DNA of 40,555 nucleotides from Bacillota bacterium. Lineage in GTDB: Bacteria; Bacillota; Clostridia; Lachnospirales; Cellulosilyticaceae. The DNA lies in NCBI GenBank assembly GCA_023412455.1, contig JAEYNQ010000256.1:1-40555 (forward strand), read 5' to 3'. A program made the translations under genes and the position numbers. Below the pieces are notes generated by a model that searched no databases, was not told the DNA's origin, and saw only the letters and a program-made list of their open reading frames with translations. Position 1 is the stretch's first letter; each line of letters begins with the position of its first letter. Shown one piece after another: positions 14,598 to 22,962 of this stretch.

Positions 14598-15572
14598 CTA
14601 TAATTTATAATAATCTGTACATATTTTAAGTTCTCCTAGCCATGCTTCTACTTTATTTTCTTCCATATGGCTTAAATACTGATGATTGAAGTAGTTTTGT
14701 ATGTCTTTTACTGTAATTTGTCCATGAGAAATATGTTTAGCAGGAGAAAGGCTTTTGTATAAGCTCTCACTTGCCCCATTATAAACTACAATTTTTTCAT
14801 ACACATGATAAAAATCAATCCACGTTTTAGCCGATGGAAAAGCTACATATTCTTCCCATCTTTCGATGCAGTTCTTCCACCACCAAGGGTGTAAGTCCAT
14901 TTTATAGCCACTAAAATAGCCATAAGTTAACTCCAACCAATGACACTTACTATCAAACACCTTTTTAATCCATTCCTCTAGAGGAAATAGCCTTAATGGC
15001 CCAGGACGTTCATAGACAAAAAGGCTCTCTATAAACTGATACTTTGAAAGACTGTAGGGCATATAAATATTGTGCCACCTAGAAATATCCCAAATAATAC
15101 TTAGCTTTTTTACCTTTCCTTGGAGATATCTGGCGATCCTTTTAAAAACCTCGTTATAACTCATAGAGGTAGGGGGATTTTGAGAAAAATCCAGAAACAT
15201 TCCTGACAGATGCCCTTGCCCCATCAAAATCAAAATCACTTCATCATTCTCAAACTGCTCAGCACCTACTTTTAAGAAGTCTTCAAAGGTTTCTAGGGAA
15301 GTGGTTTTCATTTTCATTTCATAGGTAATGACCATCTCTTTGCCATCATAGCTATATTCTTGTACACCTCCATGAATGGGTTGAATAAGATTATCCTTTA
15401 AATCATCAAATCGACCATACATTTTGACACAGCCTGTATCAAAAATATAGCCCCTTGCATAGATTTTTAGCTGTTTGAGCATCACATCGGAAAGACTTTG
15501 TAAGTTCTCTTCAAGTGCCCCTGCCAGTTCACAATTCCCAGCCCCATAGATTAACAAGCTATAGCTTCCCAT
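14598..15572 (-). CDS. Clostripain (C11)-like protein lacking the catalytic cysteine
   Basis: I recognise this only weakly. The layout resembles clostripain-family cysteine peptidases: a first strand SYSLLIYGAGNCEL, a strand with histidine VILILMGQGHLSGMF (family LxLWGHGxG), then LSIIWDISRWHN where the family has a DACLM-type motif with the nucleophile. The cysteine is absent there, so peptidase activity is unlikely. The 324 residues carry no signal peptide, which points to a cytoplasmic role. A GAGGAG site precedes ATG 15572. It lies between crh and the spoIID-like gene, all on the same strand, but a terminator after crh separates it from the operon upstream. It could instead be an unrelated caspase-fold protein. 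Confidence 0.45.
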   Translation of the reverse strand: MGSYSLLIYGAGNCELAGALEENLQSLSDVMLKQLKIYARGYIFDTGCVKMYGRFDDLKDNLIQPIHGGVQEYSYDGKEMVITYEMKMKTTSLETFEDFLKVGAEQFENDEVILILMGQGHLSGMFLDFSQNPPTSMSYNEVFKRIARYLQGKVKKLSIIWDISRWHNIYMPYSLSKYQFIESLFVYERPGPLRLFPLEEWIKKVFDSKCHWLELTYGYFSGYKMDLHPWWWKNCIERWEEYVAFPSAKTWIDFYHVYEKIVVYNGASESLYKSLSPAKHISHGQITVKDIQNYFNHQYLSHMEENKVEAWLGELKICTDYYKL

Positions 15573-15648
15573 CTTTGACTCCTCTTTTCATCACTCTGTC
15601 CTTACAATATATGATAGCCTTACCCTACCTATGAATACAGCCTATAAA

Positions 15649-15693
15649 AAAGAAAGCAGATACCCTCCTTAATAGAAGATACCTGCTTTCTTT
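15649..15693 (-). terminator. Intrinsic terminator after crh
   Basis: AAAGAAAGCAG pairs with CTGCTTTCTTT, and on the minus strand the stem runs into TTTCTTTTTTATAGG. It lies 27 bases past the crh stop and closes the murB-to-crh operon. Confidence 0.85.
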
Positions 15694-15719
15694 ATTTCCC
15701 AAAAGTTCCTGATAAAAAA

Positions 15720-15986
15720 CTATTCGCTGATTTCTTGCTGCGTTAAAAATTGAATCAGTGCGCCTACTGCTTCCTCTTCATCTTCACCTTCAGCAATAAT
15801 TTCAATTTGTTCGCCTTTAATGGTTCCAAGTGACATCATACCCATAATACTTTTGGCATTAACTTGTTTCTCATTAACAACTACTGTAATATGGCTTTCA
15901 TACTTACTAGCAATTTGTACAAATAGTGCTGCTGGTCTTGCCTCTAAGCCATTTTTTAATTCTAATTTAATTGTTTGGTTTCTCAT
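15720..15986 (-). CDS. crh: Crh-like HPr paralogue with Glu15
   Basis: HPr-family protein of 88 residues. In HPr, His15 carries phosphate for sugar uptake. In Crh it is replaced (Gln in Bacillus subtilis), and only Ser46 is phosphorylated by HPr kinase, for CcpA-dependent control. Here residue 15 is glutamate (NGLEARPAALFVQ), while the regulatory segment AKSIMGMMSLG keeps Ser46 exactly in place. It therefore cannot serve the phosphotransferase relay and probably acts as a regulator. The gene overlaps the end of whiA by 20 bases and has its own GGAGG. Its place behind rapZ-yvcK-whiA is the same as crh in Bacillus, which supports the name. Confidence 0.88.
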   Translation of the reverse strand: MRNQTIKLELKNGLEARPAALFVQIASKYESHITVVVNEKQVNAKSIMGMMSLGTIKGEQIEIIAEGEDEEEAVGALIQFLTQQEISE

Positions 15987-16944
15987 TTCTTACTCCTCCT
16001 CGTGTATCTCTTAATTGATCTGCTATTTCACTTATCTTTTTTAATCGATGATTAATACCTGACTTTCCTACTGGGGGATTAAGTAACTCCCCTAACTCCT
16101 TCAACGTAGCACTAGGATACTCCAAACGATATATTGCCACTTCTTGCAAGTTCTCAGGCAAATATTCAATACCTACTTCATCTTGTATATACTCGATATC
16201 CTGCATTTGCCTTACTGCAGCAGACACCGTTTTTTTTAAATTAGCTGTTTCGCAGTTTACAATGCGATTCACATTATTACGTACTTCCTTGACAATACGC
16301 ACGTTTTCTAATTCCATAAGCGCTACATGAGCTCCTATAATATTAAGTAAATCAACTATCTGTGTTCCTTCTTTTAAATAGACCACAAAATTTCCTTGTC
16401 TTGGCACTATTTTAGGTTCCATTTCTAGCTGCTGCATCACTTGCTTTAAAAAATCAGCGTGACGCATAGTAGGACTTACAAATTCTAAGTGATATCCCTT
16501 TTCTGGATCACTTACTGAACCTGCTCCTAAAAAGGCACCTCTTAAATAAGCTCTCTTACAACAAATACTTTGTATGGTACTTAAATCAATATAATCTCTA
16601 ATTAACCAAACACCCTCTTTTTTCTTAAGAATAGTGGTAGCTTGTAATATTTTCTTTACCTTCTCACTATCCCCAATAAAAAGAATGTAGGTTTGCTTTT
16701 TATGAAACTTCTTATTGGTTTTCACCATTACCTCAGTATTTATATTAAAAGCTTTTTTCATTATTGTAAAGTATTTTCTTGCAATAGCTGCATTTTCCGT
16801 CTGAAACTTTATGGTATACAGACCTTTTTCATCACTTATTTCTCCTGCCATTAAAAGCATGGCTGCTAATTCTGCCAAAAGGCAGTGTCTAGCCCCTAAT
16901 GGCACACAAGTAAGTTCCTTTTTTACATTGGAGGAAAAAGACAT
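15967..16944 (-). CDS. whiA: WhiA, sporulation/cell-division DNA-binding protein
   Basis: WhiA has a LAGLIDADG-endonuclease-like N-terminal fold without nuclease function and a C-terminal helix-turn-helix. It influences cell division and chromosome segregation in Firmicutes. Features are the N-terminus MSFSSNVKKELT, the segment KRAYLRGAFLGAGSVSDPEK, the linker NVNRIVNCETANLKKTVSAA and the helix-turn-helix region YPSATLKELGELLNPPVGKS. I use ATG 16944 rather than GTG 16953 because AAGAGG lies 8 bases before the ATG and overlaps the region just before the GTG. Length of 325 residues is usual. yvcK ends 24 bases upstream. Confidence 0.95.
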   Translation of the reverse strand: MSFSSNVKKELTCVPLGARHCLLAELAAMLLMAGEISDEKGLYTIKFQTENAAIARKYFTIMKKAFNINTEVMVKTNKKFHKKQTYILFIGDSEKVKKILQATTILKKKEGVWLIRDYIDLSTIQSICCKRAYLRGAFLGAGSVSDPEKGYHLEFVSPTMRHADFLKQVMQQLEMEPKIVPRQGNFVVYLKEGTQIVDLLNIIGAHVALMELENVRIVKEVRNNVNRIVNCETANLKKTVSAAVRQMQDIEYIQDEVGIEYLPENLQEVAIYRLEYPSATLKELGELLNPPVGKSGINHRLKKISEIADQLRDTRGGVRNEKPNN

Positions 16945-16968
16945 CTTTCTCACCTCTTTTATGTAATT

Positions 16969-17946
16969 TTAGTCTCTTATTTCTTTAAAAATACATTCAG
17001 CTAGTTTTTTGGAATCATGTCTAATGATCTTACGTTCACTATAGAGTTTCACTAAAGGTGTTTCTATCTTTCTAATACGCTTCCATATTTCATGGTTGGT
17101 ATCACAAACTAATCCATGGGCACCTTCCTTTTCATATTCCACTAAATATTCTGTTGGAATCTCTTCATTATTAATAATGACGCTATCAATAACCTTTTCA
17201 CCAAGATATTTTTCAAGTTCTTCAATATGTTTTTCAACAGTGAAACCTGTCGTTTCTCCTGGCTGACTCATAATGTTTGCCACATAGATTTTGCGTCCCT
17301 GTGCTTCTTGTAATACCTTAGGAATATTTTTCACTAAAAGATTAGGAATGATGCTGGTATAAAGACTACCTGGCCCTAGTATAATTGCATCTGCCTCTTT
17401 AATAGCTCCTAGGGCTTCTTTAACAGGAGAAGGCATTTCAGGATGAAGACTAATCTCCTTAATCATAACCTTTTCCCTACTGCCATAATCCACAATCTGT
17501 GTTTCTCCTTCTATTTGTTTACCATTTTCGAATGTTGCATAAAGTTGCACATCTTCTAAGGTTATAGGTAGTACCTTCCCCGTAATAGCCAGTACATTGC
17601 CCGTGACATGAACAGCCTTCTCAAAGCTTCCTGTAATGTCTGTAAGGGCAGCTAAAAAGAGATTGCCTAAATTTTGACCTCTTAAAGAACCTTCTTTAAA
17701 GCGGTATTGAAGAATTTTGGACATAATGGGCTCTGTATTAGCAAGTGCCACCAGACAGTTACGAATATCTCCAGGTGGCATAATCCCCATCTCTTCTCGT
17801 AACTTTCCTGAACCACCTCCATTGTCTGCTACAGTGACAATAGCTGTAATAGCTGATGTATATTTCTTGATTCCTTTTAGCATCGTTGATAAGCCAGTTC
17901 CTCCACCGATTACAACAATCTTTAGCTCCTCATTTACATGCTCCAT
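16969..17946 (-). CDS. yvcK: YvcK/CofD-like gluconeogenesis and morphogenesis factor
   Basis: YvcK binds UDP-sugars and is needed for growth on gluconeogenic carbon and for proper PBP1 localisation in Bacillus. It shows the Rossmann-like start VVIGGGTGLSTMLKG, VADNGGGSGKLREE, PPGDIRNCLVALAN and LILGPGSLYTSIIPNLLV (here AIILGPGSLYTSI). The open frame extends to 18042, but ATG 17946, preceded by AAGAGG and one base after the rapZ stop, gives the family N-terminus MEHVNEELKIVVIGGG. The longer form would overlap rapZ. The resulting 325 residues match the family. It is the third gene of the murB-rapZ-yvcK-whiA-crh operon. Confidence 0.95.
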   Translation of the reverse strand: MEHVNEELKIVVIGGGTGLSTMLKGIKKYTSAITAIVTVADNGGGSGKLREEMGIMPPGDIRNCLVALANTEPIMSKILQYRFKEGSLRGQNLGNLFLAALTDITGSFEKAVHVTGNVLAITGKVLPITLEDVQLYATFENGKQIEGETQIVDYGSREKVMIKEISLHPEMPSPVKEALGAIKEADAIILGPGSLYTSIIPNLLVKNIPKVLQEAQGRKIYVANIMSQPGETTGFTVEKHIEELEKYLGEKVIDSVIINNEEIPTEYLVEYEKEGAHGLVCDTNHEIWKRIRKIETPLVKLYSERKIIRHDSKKLAECIFKEIRD

Positions 17947-17947
17947 T

Positions 17948-18820
17948 TTATTTTCCTCTTTTACTATCTTTATCAATATCCCGATGTTGAATAATAACGC
18001 TTTGCCCCTCATGCTGTAAATACTTATAAAGGGCATTGGCAATCGTTACTGAACGATGTTTACCTCCTGTACATCCAATGGCGATGACTAACTGGTTCTT
18101 GCCTTCCTGCATATAGTTTGGCACTAAAAAGCTAATCATATCCTTGAGTTTTCCTAAAAACAATTGGGTCACTTCAAACTGTAAGACATAATCCTTAATA
18201 ATATTATCGTTCCCTGTATAAGGGCGCATCTCAGGAATATAGTAAGGATTAGGTGTAAAGCGTACATCAAAAACTAAATCAGCATCAATCGGCATCCCAT
18301 ATTTGAACCCAAAAGATACAATGGTAATCATTAAACTATTAAAGGCTTTTTGTTCACTGTATATCTTAAAGAGTATTTCTTTAGTGTCCTTTGGCAACAT
18401 ATAAGAGGTATCTATAATGTGATGGGCCTTTGATTTAATCTCTTTTAGAATTTCTCTTTCCTTCTCAATTCCTTCTTCAATACGTTCATTACGTGCTAAT
18501 GGGTGTAGCCTTCTGGTCTCTTTATAACGCTTAATGAGCTCTGTATCACCACAGTCAAAAAAGACAATCTCGTAAGTATGTCCTTCTGCTTTTAAGTCAT
18601 GAAGGCTACTAAATAAATCCTCAAAAAGTATACCTCCACGAATGTCAATTCCTAACACCACCTTGCTAATACTTTCTTGCTGTTGGGCAATAAGCGTGGC
18701 AAAATTGCCAATAAGTGTAGGGGGAAGATTATCTACACAGTAGTAACCCATATCTTCAAAGAACTTGATGGCGCTACTTTTTCCTGCTCCTGACATACCT
18801 GTCACAATTATAAAGTTCAT
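17948..18820 (-). CDS. rapZ: RapZ/YvcJ nucleotide-binding regulator
   Basis: RapZ-family P-loop protein. In E. coli it steers decay of the GlmZ small RNA and so amino-sugar supply. In Bacillus, YvcJ hydrolyses GTP and affects competence. Walker A is GMSGAGKSSA, followed by YYCVDNLPPTLI, with the FFDCGD segment in the middle. The C-terminal conserved block is AIGCTGGKHRSVTIANAL. At 290 residues it is full length. ATG 18820 is preceded by AAGGAGG. It is flanked by murB (20 bases upstream) and yvcK (1 base downstream), as in many Clostridia. Confidence 0.95.
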   Translation of the reverse strand: MNFIIVTGMSGAGKSSAIKFFEDMGYYCVDNLPPTLIGNFATLIAQQQESISKVVLGIDIRGGILFEDLFSSLHDLKAEGHTYEIVFFDCGDTELIKRYKETRRLHPLARNERIEEGIEKEREILKEIKSKAHHIIDTSYMLPKDTKEILFKIYSEQKAFNSLMITIVSFGFKYGMPIDADLVFDVRFTPNPYYIPEMRPYTGNDNIIKDYVLQFEVTQLFLGKLKDMISFLVPNYMQEGKNQLVIAIGCTGGKHRSVTIANALYKYLQHEGQSVIIQHRDIDKDSKRGK

Positions 18821-18840
18821 AGCTACCTCCTTGTTAAACT

Positions 18841-19758
18841 TTATCTTTTGTTTGAAAGAATCCTTACTTCTGGTTCTATAGCTACACCAAACTTTTCTCT
18901 TACAACTTGTTGTGTATACTTAATGAGTTCACAGACATCCTTGTAAGTAGCTGTCCCATCGCTCACTATAAAACCACAGTGTTTATCTGAGATTTGAGCT
19001 CCTCCTATTTGGTGTCCCCTTAAACCAGCATCCATAATAAGCTTGCCGGCAAAATGGCCTTCTGGCCTTTTAAAGGTACTCCCTGCACTGCATTTATCTA
19101 ATGGTTGTTTTTCTCTTCTCCTACCACTTAAATCCTTCATGTAAGCTTGTATTTCTTCTTGCTTACCTGGCTTCAGCTTCAAAGTAGCCTCTAGTACAAT
19201 ATAGCCTTGTTTTTGAACTTTACTGGTACGATAACCTAACTCCAATTCCTCTTTGGATAAAGTAAATACTTGGCCTTTCTCATTCATCACCTTGGTACTT
19301 ACTAAAACATCTTTCATTTCGCCACCATAGGCTCCTGCGTTCATAGCCACTGCACCACCTAAGGTGCCTGGAATACCTTGGGCAAATTCAAAGCCTGTTA
19401 AGCTATGCTCCAAGGCTACTGCTGCAATTTTAGATAAAAGTACGCCACTTGAGACTATTAAGTGGTTGCCTTCTACCTCTATTTTAGAAAAGTTCTTATA
19501 AAGTTGAATCACTACACCTTCTAGCCCTTCATCATCTACTAAGAGATTACTACCATTTCCTATAATATAAAAAGGAATTTTATGGCGTTGTAAAGCAGCT
19601 AAGACTTTTCCTAAGGTTTCACTCGAATCTGGTAAGATGAGTGCATCGACTGGTCCCCCTATTTTAAAAGAGGTATAGTTTTTCATAGGTTCCTTTAAAC
19701 GTATATTTTCTTTAGGCAATAAGCCTTGTATTTCTTCTATCATTGGACGAATATCCAC
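18841..19758 (-). CDS. murB: UDP-N-acetylenolpyruvoylglucosamine reductase
   Basis: MurB makes UDP-N-acetylmuramate with NADPH and FAD, the second committed step of peptidoglycan synthesis. The FAD-binding segment is YIIGNGSNLLVDDEGLEGVV, followed by GIPGTLGGAVAMNAGAYG. The catalytic serine is in KCSAGSTFKRP and the C-terminal glutamate in IEPEVRIL. It is a type II enzyme of 305 residues. The start is GTG 19758, supported by GGAG seven bases upstream. It is the first gene of a five-gene operon with a sigma-A promoter just upstream. Confidence 0.96.
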   Translation of the reverse strand: MDIRPMIEEIQGLLPKENIRLKEPMKNYTSFKIGGPVDALILPDSSETLGKVLAALQRHKIPFYIIGNGSNLLVDDEGLEGVVIQLYKNFSKIEVEGNHLIVSSGVLLSKIAAVALEHSLTGFEFAQGIPGTLGGAVAMNAGAYGGEMKDVLVSTKVMNEKGQVFTLSKEELELGYRTSKVQKQGYIVLEATLKLKPGKQEEIQAYMKDLSGRRREKQPLDKCSAGSTFKRPEGHFAGKLIMDAGLRGHQIGGAQISDKHCGFIVSDGTATYKDVCELIKYTQQVVREKFGVAIEPEVRILSNKR

Positions 19759-19805
19759 TCTCTCACTCCTTCAGAGAATACCCTGTTGCATTCTAGTAAT
19801 ATATT

Positions 19806-19834
19806 ATTATAATATACCGTATTTTGTTTGATAA
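19806..19834 (-). promoter_or_regulatory. Sigma-A promoter of the murB-rapZ-yvcK-whiA-crh operon
   Basis: TTATCA, 17 bases, TATAAT on the minus strand, about 48 bases before the murB GTG start. It lies in the 111-base gap after sbcC. Confidence 0.6.
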
Positions 19835-19869
19835 TGATAGTCTTTCCCCTATTTAAAAGATATTTTTAA

Positions 19870-22800
19870 CTAAAGGCAAAATTTAGCCCGACTACCTGTG
19901 GTACCTGTAGTAATCTCTAAGCCAACGGGAATCTGTTCTTTAAGTTCTTTTACATGAGAAATAATGCCAATTAAACGTCCTGTGTCTTGAATACTTAAAA
20001 GAGTTTTAATGGCTTGCTCCAAGGCTTCCTCATCTAAGCTTCCAAAGCCTTCATCAATAAACATGGCTTCGAGTGGTGTGGCTCCGGCTAAACGTTCAAT
20101 AACCTCCGCTAAACCCAGGGCTAAAGCAAGGGCAGCCATAAAGCTTTCTCCTCCTGAAAGTGTGGTAACAGGGCGTGTTTCTTGGTTGTAATAGTCCTTA
20201 ATTCCTATATCTAATCCCGCTTGAGCATTGGCACGATAAAGCTCATCGGTACGATAGAGCTCATAGCGACTTTTAGTCATGGGCTTCAGTTTTTTGTTGG
20301 CACTTTTTAAAACCTCTTCAAAAATACTGCTTTGAATGTACCGCTCAAAAGAAAGTCCTTTTTTATTTTTTCCTTTAGAAAGGAGACTGATTTTATCAAT
20401 AATCCCTTGCTTTTTAATGAGTTCATTGCTGGAAGTATAAAGCTTGAGGATTTCATCCTTTAGCTTTAAATGGGTTTTACAGTACTGCTCATGAATCTGC
20501 CTTTCTACTGACAAATCATTATTTTTCTTAATCAGGGCCTCTTGCTCACGCTCTGCACCTTCTAGGTCTTCCTTCTTAAAGCCTTTGATTTTAACCTCTA
20601 ACTCTTTAAGTTGAGCCTCTAATAACTTTTTACGCTCCTTATAGGTATCTAATGCCACCTTCAGCTCTTCCTTTTGAGGGATGAGGGCTTTGCTTTCCTC
20701 ATAAGCTTCCTTGGAGGCTAAGCCACTGGCCTCTAAGGCCTTAAAAAAGTTCCTTTCTTTTTCATTAAAGTTCGTCCTTAGTGCTTCTAACTGATTATTC
20801 TTTTCCTTTAAAACGGCTTCATTTTCAGCTTTTTGTCTTAACAATTCTTCAAGGGCTTCAGTTACCTTTTTATACTGCTGCTGTAACTTAGCTATTTGAC
20901 TTATTATTTGCTCAAGCTTTTCCTTTAGATGATAAGCTTTTATAAGCTCTTCAGGTATTTCCCCTTTAATGGCTTGAATATGAGCGGTCATTTCAGCGAG
21001 CTGGAGACGTTTTTTCTCTAAATCTTGTTGTTGCTGCTGCTTATTTTCTTCTTGTTGCTTCTCCACTCTTTTTTTGCTTTCGTGGGTTTCTTGAAGTGCT
21101 TCTAAGCCTTTAATTTTTTCTTTGAGTTCTTGTAACCTTTGATCCAGTTCTTCTTTGTGTTTAGGCTCTATAGCTTCTTGCCCTACTATTTCTTTTTCAT
21201 ATTCCTCAATGTTCTCTTTTAACCCTTTACCTTGCTCTACAATAGCAGCTAGGCCTTCTCTGGCTTTGGCAATGTCAGCTTCTAATTGTTTATTGGCTTT
21301 TTCCTTGGTCTCTAGTTCTTCTTTCGTTACGCGACTAGTCACAAGGCTCGCTTTGTGAGGATGCTCACAAGAGCCACAGACGGGACAAGGGGTATTTTCT
21401 TTTAAGCTTTGAGCTAGTTCACCTGCTTGATTAAGCATGAAGGCTTCAAAAAGACCATTGTACTCAGCGACTGCCTGATTAAAGGACACCATTTTTTCTT
21501 CTGCCTTTTTCTTTTGCTCTTTATAGTTTTCTAAAAGCTGATTTCGTTCCTGACTTTTTTTCGCGATTAAGACTTTTCGCTCCAAAATCCGTTCCATTTC
21601 TTTTTGCTCTAATAGCCCTTGACTGAGTTGAAGCTGAAGACCTTCTTTGTTTTTTATAAGGAGCTCTTCTTCTTCTAGCTCCTTCTTAAGGCGCTCCACC
21701 CTTCTAGCTATGCTCTTTAAACTCTCTTCACCTTGGGCAACTTGCTCTAAAAGTTGTTTTTGTTGAAGTTGATATTGATTGTGCTGCTCTACCTTTGGCA
21801 GATAGCTCTCCAATATGGCTTGTTCTTTCTTGAGCCCTTCTATTTGCTCTGGAAAAGCCTTAACCTGTTCTTCCTCTTGCTTTAAAAGAAGTTGTTTCTC
21901 TTCTAATGTCTTTTGCAAAACCTGTAATTTAGTAAGGCTTTCCAGTTGTTTTGCTATTTCTTTGCTAAGCTCTTCCACTCTGTCTCCAAGAGGTAACAGG
22001 GCAACTACCTTTTCAGCTTCTATAAGCTTTTGTTGTATGCCTTTATACCTATCCTCTTGCTCTAGAAGAATGGCTAACTCTTTTTTAAAGCCTTCATATT
22101 CCACACTTTCATTATGTTTTTGTGTCAACTGGCTAAGCTTTTGTTGATGGTTTTTTAGCTTTATAGCCAACGCCATTAATTCCTGTTCTAGCCCCTCCAG
22201 GCGTTTTATCTTCTCTCCACACTGCTTTTCTAAAAGTTCCCCTACTTGAGGGGCATTATTTAAAAATCGTGTAGCTATATAGTCCTTTAACTCCTGGTTT
22301 TCTAAAGGTTCTATGGTATTCATCCAATTTTCATAGATAAGCTGCTTTTCTTTAATTTGCTCTTTAAAGCTATTTTGCATACGCTCTAGCCTTTTCTCTA
22401 CTTTTTGATAAAGGCCTGTTTCAAAAATATCTTGCAAAATACTTTGTCGCTCCTTACTGCTTACGGTAAGTAACTCTCTAAACTTATTTTGAGCAATCAT
22501 AATGACTTGTCTAAACTGTCCTACATTAAAATGAAGCAACTCATTGACTCGTTCGCCTACTTCATTGGCTTTACTAGAAAGAAGAATAAAGTCTTCTCCT
22601 TCCTTCTTATACAACTCCACCTCACTATTAACCTTTACTTTTCCTGAACCTCTCTTAGAATCCCTGTCATATTGAGGCCGACGAATAACCTTGTACTCTT
22701 CTTGTCTGAGGCTAAAAATAAATTCAACTTCTGTAATGGCCTCAGCCTTAGCAAACTTACTTCGCATACTTTCGCCACTTCGCTCGCCACCATTGGTTTC

Positions 22801-22962
22801 ACCATAAAGACTGTAGCATATGGCATCTAAAATAGTGGTCTTTCCTCCACCTGTAGGCCCATGGATTAGGAACATATTGGCTTCTTGAAGAAGAGTAAAA
22901 TCAATGACTTGTTCCCCCCCATAGGGACCAAAAGCTGTCATCTTTAAATATTTAGGTCTCAT
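19870..22962 (-). CDS. sbcC: SbcC, ATPase/coiled-coil subunit of the SbcCD nuclease
   Basis: SbcC is the SMC/Rad50-like ATPase that, with SbcD, opens DNA hairpins and trims blocked ends. The N-terminal ATPase half contains MFLIHGPTGGGKTTIL (Walker A) near residue 37 and the Q-loop NKFRELL near 160. Long Gln/Glu/Lys-rich coiled coils run from about 180 to 520 and 540 to 860. They are joined at a zinc hook CPVCG near residue 523. The C-terminal half has the signature TLSGGESFMAALALALGLAE and Walker B EAMFIDEGFGSLDE, with the switch histidine in GIISHVKEL. Length of 1030 residues is typical. The start overlaps the sbcD end by 11 bases. Confidence 0.96.
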   Translation of the reverse strand: MRPKYLKMTAFGPYGGEQVIDFTLLQEANMFLIHGPTGGGKTTILDAICYSLYGETNGGERSGESMRSKFAKAEAITEVEFIFSLRQEEYKVIRRPQYDRDSKRGSGKVKVNSEVELYKKEGEDFILLSSKANEVGERVNELLHFNVGQFRQVIMIAQNKFRELLTVSSKERQSILQDIFETGLYQKVEKRLERMQNSFKEQIKEKQLIYENWMNTIEPLENQELKDYIATRFLNNAPQVGELLEKQCGEKIKRLEGLEQELMALAIKLKNHQQKLSQLTQKHNESVEYEGFKKELAILLEQEDRYKGIQQKLIEAEKVVALLPLGDRVEELSKEIAKQLESLTKLQVLQKTLEEKQLLLKQEEEQVKAFPEQIEGLKKEQAILESYLPKVEQHNQYQLQQKQLLEQVAQGEESLKSIARRVERLKKELEEEELLIKNKEGLQLQLSQGLLEQKEMERILERKVLIAKKSQERNQLLENYKEQKKKAEEKMVSFNQAVAEYNGLFEAFMLNQAGELAQSLKENTPCPVCGSCEHPHKASLVTSRVTKEELETKEKANKQLEADIAKAREGLAAIVEQGKGLKENIEEYEKEIVGQEAIEPKHKEELDQRLQELKEKIKGLEALQETHESKKRVEKQQEENKQQQQQDLEKKRLQLAEMTAHIQAIKGEIPEELIKAYHLKEKLEQIISQIAKLQQQYKKVTEALEELLRQKAENEAVLKEKNNQLEALRTNFNEKERNFFKALEASGLASKEAYEESKALIPQKEELKVALDTYKERKKLLEAQLKELEVKIKGFKKEDLEGAEREQEALIKKNNDLSVERQIHEQYCKTHLKLKDEILKLYTSSNELIKKQGIIDKISLLSKGKNKKGLSFERYIQSSIFEEVLKSANKKLKPMTKSRYELYRTDELYRANAQAGLDIGIKDYYNQETRPVTTLSGGESFMAALALALGLAEVIERLAGATPLEAMFIDEGFGSLDEEALEQAIKTLLSIQDTGRLIGIISHVKELKEQIPVGLEITTGTTGSRAKFCL

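Noticed and set aside
17948..18042. Longer start for yvcK
   Set aside because: It would extend into rapZ and add 32 residues unlike the family, while ATG 17946 has a proper ribosome site.
21800..22150. Cys/Ser-rich plus-strand frame inside sbcC
   Set aside because: It is a complement of the Gln/Glu/Lys-rich coiled-coil codons and has no start signals.
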